Below, piece by piece: positions 31,740-38,174 of a stretch of 46,925 bases of DNA. How positions within the stretch are numbered: position 1 is the stretch's first letter; each line of letters opens with the position of its first letter. This stretch comes from Verrucomicrobiota bacterium (lineage in GTDB: Bacteria; Verrucomicrobiota; Verrucomicrobiia; Limisphaerales; UBA11358): the NCBI GenBank assembly GCA_028872915.1, contig JAGWNY010000022.1, positions 1 through 46,925 of the forward strand, in the 5' to 3' direction. The notes under the pieces are model-generated. The model had not been told where the DNA came from. It worked only from the letters and a program-made list of their open reading frames with translations, and ran no database searches. A program made the translations under genes and the position numbers.

Positions 31740-33593
31740 TTACCGCGCACCCGATGCCACCAGAGGCTGCGCTTCAATGCTCCGCTCCGGGGTAATATTC
31801 AAATAGCTCGCGCAACGTTCCGCAATCGTCTTGAAAACCGGCGCGCAAACTTCCCCGCCGTAATAACCGCCCTTCGGCTCGTCCATCACGACCGAAACGC
31901 AAAGCTGCGGATGGTCCGCCGGGAAAAACCCAATGAACGACGCAATGTATTTCCCCGGCGCATAAACGCCTTTCTCCGCCTTTTGCGCCGTGCCGGTCTT
32001 TCCCGCCACCACGTAATCCTTCATCGCTGCCGCGGCCGCCGTGCCTCCGGGAGATACCACGGTCTTGAGCGCCTCGACCATTTCCCGGTCCGTTGCCGGG
32101 CTTACCACGTCCTGCATGGGCTGGGGACGGTATTGTTCGGCGACGTTGCCGTTGCGATCTTCAAGCCGGCTGACCAACATCGGTCGCATCAGCCATCCGC
32201 CATTGGCAATCGCCGCCATCGCCATGACCATTTGCAGCCGGGTCACCGCCACGCCCTGTCCCATCGGTATCCGCGCGAGGGACAGCTTGCTCCAGTCCTT
32301 CACCGGATACAAAATACCCGCCACCTCCCCGGGCAGCGGAATGCCCGTGCGCTCTCCAAATCCATATTCCGTCGCATAATGATAGAGCCGGTCCGCTCCC
32401 AGCCTGATCCCAATCTGCACCGCGCCTATGTTCGAAGATTTCCCTAAAATCTCTTCTGTCGTCAGCATTCCCAGCGGTTCGGCGTCGTGCAGCGTCCTGC
32501 CGAAAAAAACGCAACTTCCGTGATGACAGTCGAACACGTCGTTCAAATGCACGACTCCATCATTCAACGCTCCTGAAACTGTCACGATCTTGAACGTGGA
32601 CCCTGGCTCCATCACGTCCGTAATCACGCGGTCCCGCGTTTTCGTCGTCACGGTGTTGAGATGGTTCGGATCATAGGCCGGCAGCGACGCCAGCGCCAGA
32701 ATCTCGCCCGTCTGCGGGCGCACCACGATTGCTGTGGCGTCAAGCGGCGAATGCTTTTGCATGGCGTCAGCCAGCGCCGATTCCACAATGTGCTGAATCA
32801 CCGAATCAATCGTCAGCACTACGTTCAGACCGTCGCGCGGCTGCACGTCCTCGTCGCGCATCGGAATCAGTTCGCGCCGGTTGCCATCCATCCCCGCCAC
32901 CTGCCAGCCCGCCACTCCCGTCAACACCGGATTCAACGCCGCCTCGATCCCATCCCGGCCAGCCATTTGCGAAATGACATGCCCTTCCATGTCAACGTCC
33001 TTCATCGTGCAAAACCCCAATACCTGCGCCGCCAGCGCCCCGTTGGGATAAACGCGCATCTGGCTAGGCTCGGCAAAAATGGCTTCGTGCCGCAGTTCAT
33101 ACAACGACAGGTCGAACGCCCTGCCCGATCCCGCGACGCGAAGGTTCTGCATCGCCAGATGAATTTTTTTCCATGTATCCTCCGAAACGTCCTTGCACAG
33201 CGGCGCGTAATAAAGATGATTTGTTACCAGCAGGCCGCCCCGGTCGCGCCCAACTACTGGAAAGAGTCTCGGGTAAACGTCCGCGTCATTCATCCGCAAC
33301 AGCGGCGCTATCGTTCGCGCCACCAGCGCCTGCTCGCCGCGCATTGCCGACGGGTCCGCGCATACGGTTTCCACGGAAACGCTCGTCCCCAGCGGATTGC
33401 CGTGGATGTCCAGGATGTCCCCGCGCCGCGGCGCCTCCCAAAATTCGTGCTCGGCGCTCTGTTCGGCAACCGTGGCCAATTGGCCATGACGGAGGACCTG
33501 CAGGTCCACCAGACGATAGCCCAGGCCCGCAAACGCGCCGCAAAGAGTCAGTGCCAGCGCCAGCGCGCGTCGAAATTGCTTCCGTGTTGTCAT
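31740..33593 (-). CDS. ftsI: Septal transpeptidase, penicillin-binding protein 3 type
   Basis: Cross-links septal peptidoglycan. The 617-residue protein has a short cytoplasmic end, one transmembrane helix (RRALALALTLCGAFAGLGYRLVD, 8-30), the PBP dimer domain (RRGDILDIHGNPLGTS, about 56-70; GRDGIEAALNPVLTG near 212-226), and the transpeptidase domain with Ser332-T-F-Lys335 (EPGSTFKI), SSN at 386-388 (GKSSNIG) and KTG at 532-534 (AGKTGTAQ). No PASTA domains. The ATG at 33593 follows the ftsL-like gene by 74 nt. All catalytic residues are intact. Confidence 0.96.
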   Translation of the reverse strand: MTTRKQFRRALALALTLCGAFAGLGYRLVDLQVLRHGQLATVAEQSAEHEFWEAPRRGDILDIHGNPLGTSVSVETVCADPSAMRGEQALVARTIAPLLRMNDADVYPRLFPVVGRDRGGLLVTNHLYYAPLCKDVSEDTWKKIHLAMQNLRVAGSGRAFDLSLYELRHEAIFAEPSQMRVYPNGALAAQVLGFCTMKDVDMEGHVISQMAGRDGIEAALNPVLTGVAGWQVAGMDGNRRELIPMRDEDVQPRDGLNVVLTIDSVIQHIVESALADAMQKHSPLDATAIVVRPQTGEILALASLPAYDPNHLNTVTTKTRDRVITDVMEPGSTFKIVTVSGALNDGVVHLNDVFDCHHGSCVFFGRTLHDAEPLGMLTTEEILGKSSNIGAVQIGIRLGADRLYHYATEYGFGERTGIPLPGEVAGILYPVKDWSKLSLARIPMGQGVAVTRLQMVMAMAAIANGGWLMRPMLVSRLEDRNGNVAEQYRPQPMQDVVSPATDREMVEALKTVVSPGGTAAAAAMKDYVVAGKTGTAQKAEKGVYAPGKYIASFIGFFPADHPQLCVSVVMDEPKGGYYGGEVCAPVFKTIAERCASYLNITPERSIEAQPLVASGAR

Positions 33594-33667
33594 CTAAAAA
33601 ATGCCGGCCGCCCGCGGCGACTGGTTCCTCACGCCAGCGGCGTCACGGGCGGCGGCCAAATCATTTG

Positions 33668-34075
33668 TCATCTTCCGGCCATCTCCACCGGCCGTCCATC
33701 TGCTGCTGCGCCGGATCCGGGTTCCGGCAGCCGCCACACCTGCGTCGGTTGCGCGGGCGCCAGGCCGGGGTCCATTTCCCGAACCCGCTCATCCAACATC
33801 ACCGGCGAACGCAATATCGCCAGTTGACCAGCCAACCTGCGGTTCTCCCCGCGCACCTGCGCCAGTTGCGTTTCGTTCGTCCGGATTTGGACGCCCAATT
33901 CGTAAATCCGGCTCTTCTGCCACACGTAGCCGATGGCCGAACCGGCAATCAGCATGCACAAAAACAACGCCTTGAAGGCCGGCACGAACCGGATCAAAGC
34001 CCCCTGGTTTTTTCGACTTTTTGCCATTTCAAAATTTTCAATCGTTTCCATCCCGCCGCGCGGCGTTAATGACAC
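33668..34075 (-). CDS. ftsL: FtsL-like small bitopic division protein
   Basis: Up to 135 residues. A basic N-terminus (MAKSRKNQGALIRFVP) is followed by one transmembrane helix (AFKALFLCMLIAGSAIGYVW) and a coiled coil (KSRIYELGVQIRTNETQLAQVRGENRRLAGQLAIL), then a short Pro-rich end. This layout and the place between rsmH and ftsI are those of FtsL, whose sequence is poorly conserved. FtsL joins FtsQ and FtsB to activate FtsWI. The GTG at 34075 gives the longest form and lies 4 nt from the rsmH stop; ATG codons at 34051 and 34027 are alternatives. Identity rests on topology and context. Confidence 0.7.
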   Translation of the reverse strand: MSLTPRGGMETIENFEMAKSRKNQGALIRFVPAFKALFLCMLIAGSAIGYVWQKSRIYELGVQIRTNETQLAQVRGENRRLAGQLAILRSPVMLDERVREMDPGLAPAQPTQVWRLPEPGSGAAADGRPVEMAGR

Positions 34076-34079
34076 CCGC

Positions 34080-35006
34080 TCAAATTTTTTCCAGAACCCG
34101 TAGCTGTGCGCTGCGGCTCCGCGGATTTTCCTTCGCTTCGTTCTCCGTCACCAGCCATCGCCCCGCCTTTTTCATTACCGGCGCCCGCGGCCGCCGCAAT
34201 TCCGGGGCATCCACCCCGCCTTCAAACGTGTAATCACGCGTCGTGGCCCGCTCGAATTCCTTGAACACCCGCGTTTCCAACGAATGAAACGTGATCACCG
34301 CCAGCCGCCCGCCCGGCCTTAAAATTCTTAACCCCGTTTCCAAGCCCCGTTTCAAGGAACCCGTTTCATCGTTCACCGCGATTCGCAGCGCTTGAAACGC
34401 TTTCGTGGCCGGATGCGTCTTCCCGCCGCCTCCGCCCAACGCGCTCTCAATCAACTCCGCCAACTGCGCCGTGGTCTCAATCCGTTGTCGTTCCCGGCTC
34501 CGGACAATCATCCGGGCCAGCCGCCGCGACTGCCGCTCCCCTCCGTATTCCCAAAAAATCGCCGCCAGCTTCTCCGCCTCGGCGCTGTTCACCACCTCCG
34601 CCGCCGTCAACTCCTGCCGCTCGTCCATGCGCATGTCCAGCGGACCATCCTGCTGGAAACTGAATCCGCGCCCAGGCGAATCCAGTTGCGGCGAACTCAC
34701 GCCCAGGTCCAACAACACCCCATCGCAACTATCCAGCGGCACCCACTCAGCCATGTCCGCAAAATTTCCCCGCCGGATTTCAAATCGTCCCGCAAATCGC
34801 GCCCCCAGCCGCCCCCGCGCTGCCTCAATCGCGGCGCCATCGCGATCGCACCCATACAGCCATCCAGTCGGCGAGCTCGCGGCCAGAATCGCTTCCGCGT
34901 GGCCGCCGCCACCGATTGTCCCGTCGGCGTATTTCCCGCCTGCCCCCGGCATCAGCGCTGCCAGCGCCTCCGCCGCCATCACCGGCCTGTGAACGAAATT
35001 TGACAC
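34080..35006 (-). CDS. rsmH: 16S rRNA (cytosine(1402)-N4)-methyltransferase
   Basis: S-adenosylmethionine-dependent methyltransferase (formerly MraW) acting on C1402 of 16S rRNA. The 308-residue protein starts with FVHRPVMAAEALAAL, has the SAM loop GKYADGTIGGGGHAEAILAA, YGCDRDGAAIEAARGRL, DGVLLDLGVSSPQLDSPGRGFSFQQDGPLDMRMD, and the C-terminal GGRLAVITFHSLETRVFKEF with RRPRAPVMKKAGRW. The start is a GTG at 35006. It lies 16 nt after the unknown gene that separates it from mraZ. Confidence 0.96.
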   Translation of the reverse strand: MSNFVHRPVMAAEALAALMPGAGGKYADGTIGGGGHAEAILAASSPTGWLYGCDRDGAAIEAARGRLGARFAGRFEIRRGNFADMAEWVPLDSCDGVLLDLGVSSPQLDSPGRGFSFQQDGPLDMRMDERQELTAAEVVNSAEAEKLAAIFWEYGGERQSRRLARMIVRSRERQRIETTAQLAELIESALGGGGGKTHPATKAFQALRIAVNDETGSLKRGLETGLRILRPGGRLAVITFHSLETRVFKEFERATTRDYTFEGGVDAPELRRPRAPVMKKAGRWLVTENEAKENPRSRSAQLRVLEKI

Positions 35007-35022
35007 CTTGCATCGTGCGTCA

Positions 35023-35493
35023 TCAAAAAGAGCCGGCCTTCATCAGCCGTTCCCCCAATAGTTCCCACGATGATTTCGCCGGCGGCAGATCGGGAACTGG
35101 CGCCCGCGATTTGATCGGCACCACTTCCACTTCGGCGTCCGTTAAATCATTCTGCACCACCTTCACGCGGTCCAGCGACAACTCCGCCTGCGTCATTTCC
35201 GGCGTTCCCGATTTTTCCGCCGCCGCCGAACGGCTCCCCAACGGATTGAATTTCTCCATCCAACTCGAACGTCGCAAGACATCAGGCGGCGCAGTCGGCC
35301 GTTCCGGAGCCGCTGGCACTGCCTCATCCTCCCGCCCGTCCGCCCCTCCCGGCGCCCCGCTCTTGGGCGCCGTAAATGGATTTTTGGCGGATTCAAACTT
35401 CGGCAGGTAAATCTGCTTGTTGGCGCGATACGATATTTCCGCGCGCCCGTTTACAATGCTTTTTCCGGCAGCGAGAAGTTTTGCAAGTTTCAT
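35023..35493 (-). CDS. Unknown protein between mraZ and rsmH
   Basis: A 156-residue protein I do not recognise. The N-terminus is well ordered and basic (KLAKLLAAGKSIVNGRAEISYR, then NKQIYLPKFESAKNPF). The middle is Pro/Ala/Gly-rich and probably disordered (SGAPGGADGREDEAVPAAPERPTAPP), and the end has charged helices (TQAELSLDRVKVVQNDL; KSSWELLGERLMKAG). No transmembrane helix, so cytoplasmic. It starts 2 nt from the mraZ stop and ends 16 nt before rsmH, so it belongs to the operon. mraZ and rsmH are normally adjacent. The final SSWELLGERLMK may be a binding peptide. Function unknown; a role linked to division or cell-wall synthesis is suggested by position only. Confidence 0.75.
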   Translation of the reverse strand: MKLAKLLAAGKSIVNGRAEISYRANKQIYLPKFESAKNPFTAPKSGAPGGADGREDEAVPAAPERPTAPPDVLRRSSWMEKFNPLGSRSAAAEKSGTPEMTQAELSLDRVKVVQNDLTDAEVEVVPIKSRAPVPDLPPAKSSWELLGERLMKAGSF

Positions 35494-35495
35494 AG

Positions 35496-35945
35496 TTATT
35501 CCATCATTTTGAAGGCGTCCGGCGCCATTGCCACATCGGCAGCCTGCACCTTCTCGTAGCGTTCAGGGTTCCAGACTTCAAACCGATCCAGCAACCCCAC
35601 CAGCACCGCCTCCTGCTGGATGCCGGCCTTTTGCGCCATTTCTTCCGGCACACAAATCCGGCCTACTTTGTCCACACTCACTTGCGCCGAATCGCTGCCG
35701 ATGATCCGCTTCAACACTACTTTCTTTGGATCGCTGTTGGCCATGTCATCAATGGACTGCATCAGCCTGGCCATTTGCGCCGGCGGCAGCACCCGGATGC
35801 AATAGCCCACCCCTTCCCTCGGCCAAAGGATCACCGTCAATTCCACCCCCGCCTTTTGCGGCCTCCATTTCGCTGGAATCTGAACGCGCCGCTTCTCATC
35901 CACACCGTGGCGAAAGCGCGAATTGTAATACGTCGGCTCGTTCAT
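35496..35945 (-). CDS. mraZ: Transcriptional regulator MraZ
   Basis: First gene of the dcw cluster and its likely autorepressor. The 149-residue protein has two AbrB-like SpoVT repeats: the first contains FRHGVDEKRRVQIPAKWR, the second DSAQVSVDKVGRICVPEEMAQKAGIQQEAVLVGLLDRFEVW, each with the family DxxGR-type turn. The start at 35945 is preferred because AGGTG lies 6 nt before it and the SpoVT fold begins shortly after; the frame is open to 36083. Four TGGGN repeats upstream are its expected operator. In E. coli MraZ binds such repeats and represses the cluster. Confidence 0.93.
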   Translation of the reverse strand: MNEPTYYNSRFRHGVDEKRRVQIPAKWRPQKAGVELTVILWPREGVGYCIRVLPPAQMARLMQSIDDMANSDPKKVVLKRIIGSDSAQVSVDKVGRICVPEEMAQKAGIQQEAVLVGLLDRFEVWNPERYEKVQAADVAMAPDAFKMME

Positions 35946-35976
35946 TTTGACACCTGTCATCTTGTTCACCAGGGAG

Positions 35977-35992
35977 TAGGGTTTATACCCTA
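35977..35992 (-). promoter_or_regulatory. Short hairpin in the mraZ 5' leader
   Basis: A perfect 6-bp inverted repeat TAGGGT/ACCCTA with a 4-nt loop lies between the promoter and the mraZ start, within the predicted 58-nt leader. It lies just downstream of the MraZ repeats and could extend the operator or structure the mRNA leader. Confidence 0.3.
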
Positions 35993-35994
35993 TT

Positions 35995-36038
35995 CCCCAC
36001 AACGACCCATTTTTACCCACTTTACCCCACTTTGTCAA
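35995..36038 (-). promoter_or_regulatory. MraZ operator overlapping the dcw promoter
   Basis: On the minus strand, four TGGGN repeats (plus-strand NCCCA at 35995, 36005, 36015 and 36025) occur at exactly 10-bp intervals with 5-nt spacers, the known MraZ-box arrangement. A perfect TTGACA -35 (36033-36038) and a TAAAAA -10 (36010-36015) are spaced 17 bp and lie over the repeats. MraZ binding would therefore block RNA polymerase. Confidence 0.88.
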
Positions 36039-36075
36039 CTTTTTTGTGAACGATTTTTGAAGACTTATTCCGAGC

Positions 36076-36084
36076 TTATTCACA
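36076..36084 (+). promoter_or_regulatory. DnaA-box-like site TTATTCACA between mraZ and queA
   Basis: An exact match to the TTATNCACA DnaA box lies in the divergent region between the dcw promoter and queA. A single site is not an origin, but DnaA could act here as a transcription factor. A second exact copy is at 37952-37960. Chance occurrence is possible. Confidence 0.35.
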
Positions 36085-36169
36085 ACCCCTTTCTTGCCTT
36101 TCGCCCTGCAAATTTCACCCTTCGACGGTGGGACTTGAATGTTTCGGCTCTTCCATAGAAATTTGAATC

Positions 36170-37234
36170 GTGCAAACCGCCGCGTTTCATTTCAATTTGC
36201 CGCAAAATCTGATCGCCAATCATCCTGCGGAGCGGCGGGATCAATCCCGGCTGCTGGTTCTGCGCCGCGAAAAGGCGTGTCTTGAACATGGACACTTTTT
36301 CGACCTCATCCGTTACCTGCAGCCTGGCGACGTGCTGGTTGTCAATGATTCACGGGTCATCCCCGCCCGGTTGCAGGGAGAAAAGGCCGGCACTGGCGGA
36401 AGATTTGAACTTCTTCTGGTCGAACAAAACGAACCCAATGATTGGTGGGCCATGGTCCGGCCGGGCGGGCGGGCGCGGATCGGCACGACCATCATGCTAA
36501 AAAGCGGCGGCCGTTCCTCCATCACCGCCACGGTGTCCGACGTGGCTCCGGATGGACAACGGCGGCTCAAGTTTTCCGGGACGCCGGACATCATGGACGA
36601 ACTGGAGCGGCTGGGTGAAGTTCCCCTTCCTCCCTACATCAAGCGCGCCGCGCCGATGGCCGAAGACCGGGAACGCTATCAAACCGTGTTCGCCCAACCA
36701 CCAGGTTCGGTGGCCGCTCCCACCGCCGGCCTCCATTTCACTTCGGAATTGCTCGCTCAAATCCGCTCGCTGGGCGTCGGCGTTTGCGCCGTCACATTGC
36801 ACGTCGGACCGGGCACGTTTTTGCCCGTCAAAACGGAGAATCCGCTGGATCACAAAATGCACGCCGAACGGTTTGCCGTTGGCCCGGCTGCCGTCAACGC
36901 CATCAATCGCGCCAAGGAAGAAGGCCGCCGCGTGATCGCCGTTGGCACCACGACCGTGCGCGCCCTCGAAAGCGTGGCCGCCGCAAACGATGGAAGACTC
37001 AATGTTTATGCGGGTAAAACGAACATCTTTATTCTCCCGCCGTTTCGGTTTCAGATCGCCGATGCTCTCCTCACGAATTTTCATCTTCCCTGCTCCACCC
37101 TCCTGATGCTTGTCAGCGCGTTCGCCGCCCCGGGCGAAACGAACGGACGCGACGTGATATTCCGGGCCTACGACGAAGCCATCCGGAACCATTACCGCTT
37201 CTTCAGCTACGGCGACGCCATGCTCATCCTATGA
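36170..37234 (+). CDS. queA: S-adenosylmethionine:tRNA ribosyltransferase-isomerase
   Basis: Transfers and isomerises the ribosyl group of SAM to preQ1 at position 34 of tRNA, giving epoxyqueuosine. The 354-residue length is usual. Motifs are FHFNLPQNLIANHPAERRDQSRLLV, GDVLVVNDSRVIPARLQG, the FELLLVE beta-core, PLPPYIKRA, ERYQTVFAQPPGSVAAPTAGLHFT, TLHVGPGTFLPVK and AVGTTTVRALESVA, with TNFHLPCSTLLMLVSAFA near the end. The start is a GTG at 36170. It is divergent from the dcw cluster and overlaps the next gene by 4 nt. tgt and queG are not in the window. Confidence 0.97.
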   Translation: MQTAAFHFNLPQNLIANHPAERRDQSRLLVLRREKACLEHGHFFDLIRYLQPGDVLVVNDSRVIPARLQGEKAGTGGRFELLLVEQNEPNDWWAMVRPGGRARIGTTIMLKSGGRSSITATVSDVAPDGQRRLKFSGTPDIMDELERLGEVPLPPYIKRAAPMAEDRERYQTVFAQPPGSVAAPTAGLHFTSELLAQIRSLGVGVCAVTLHVGPGTFLPVKTENPLDHKMHAERFAVGPAAVNAINRAKEEGRRVIAVGTTTVRALESVAAANDGRLNVYAGKTNIFILPPFRFQIADALLTNFHLPCSTLLMLVSAFAAPGETNGRDVIFRAYDEAIRNHYRFFSYGDAMLIL

Positions 37235-37932
37235 AGAAAAACAGCGCATTGTTTCCCTTCGTCCTGTCCAATTTCGCCATGACCGCCGATGGCAAGATCG
37301 CCTTTGCGCGCGGCAATTATACTCCGTTCAGCAGCGCCCGCGACCGCCGTCACATGCTCGAATTGCGCGCGACGGCGGACGCCGTGATGACCGGCGCGCG
37401 GACGGCCGAGCCTGCTGGCGTGCGGCTGGGAACCGGCCCCGCCAAATATCGCCGCGCGCGCCTTGCGCGCGGCCTCAACGAATGCCATCTGCGGGTCATT
37501 GTCAGTGGCGCCGGTTCGGTGGACCCGCGCGCCGACGTTTTTAAACATCGCGTCTCGCCCATCATCATTTTGACATCCGCTCGCGCCCCGCGAAAGAAGC
37601 TCGAAGCGTTGCGCGCCGTGGCCGACGAGGTAAAGGTATTTGGAAAAAATGAAATAGCCTTTCCGGCGGCGCTGCGCTGGCTGCGCCGCAAATGGAACGT
37701 CCGCCGCCTGGTCTGTGAAGGGGGCGGAGAACTTCACGATGCCCTCCTTCGCTCCGGCCTCGTCCATGAACTGCACCTGACGATTTGCCCGGTGATTTTT
37801 GGCGGGCGTCTGGCCCCAACCATCGCCGATGGCCATGGCTTTCCGAGGCTCTCGCGAGCCTCCCAATTCCGCCTGGCCTTATTTAAACGCTTCGGAAACG
37901 AAATATTCACCATCTGGCGTCGCCGGGCATAA
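37231..37932 (+). CDS. RibD C-terminal-type (dihydrofolate-reductase fold) reductase
   Basis: A 233-residue NADPH-binding reductase of the RibD C-terminal family, which reduces ribosyl-aminopyrimidine intermediates of riboflavin synthesis. Motifs are PFVLSNFAMTADGKIA, LRATADAVMTGARTAEPA, IIILTSARAP and the cofactor/substrate strand RRLVCEGGGELHDALLRSGLVHELHLTICPVIFGG. There is no deaminase domain, so it is either the reductase half of a split RibD, a related reductase with other substrates, or a paralogue. The ATG overlaps the queA stop (ATGA), so the two are co-translated. No rib genes lie nearby. Confidence 0.85.
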   Translation: MKKNSALFPFVLSNFAMTADGKIAFARGNYTPFSSARDRRHMLELRATADAVMTGARTAEPAGVRLGTGPAKYRRARLARGLNECHLRVIVSGAGSVDPRADVFKHRVSPIIILTSARAPRKKLEALRAVADEVKVFGKNEIAFPAALRWLRRKWNVRRLVCEGGGELHDALLRSGLVHELHLTICPVIFGGRLAPTIADGHGFPRLSRASQFRLALFKRFGNEIFTIWRRRA

Positions 37933-38174
37933 AACCTTTGATACACCCGTGTTATTCACAAGGCTTTTTGGCGAATGACGCTTACAGCGTCGACCCCACC
38001 GCACGTGAGGTATTGACCCGATAACCCCCGCCACAAACCGGAGGGAGAACTCACGCAAAACCGTCGGCTCCTACGAGCAAACGATGGGCGGCTTATTTTT
38101 GGCTTCCGCGGCCCGTGACAGCAACCGGGCGAGAGTTTGCGCCAGGAGGGGGGACGGAATCGGTGAAGAGGGGT
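37933..38174. other. Intergenic region with DnaA-box copy and small palindrome
   Basis: The 242-nt gap between the reductase gene and gcvP (convergent) contains an exact TTATTCACA at 37952-37960 and a GACGCT/AGCGTC stem at 37977-37991 without a T-tract. No gene and no clear intrinsic terminator are seen. Confidence 0.4.

Noticed and set aside
37932..38174. Replication origin near the DnaA-box copies
   Set aside because: Only two isolated TTATTCACA sites were found, with no cluster, no AT-rich unwinding region and no dnaA or dnaN gene.
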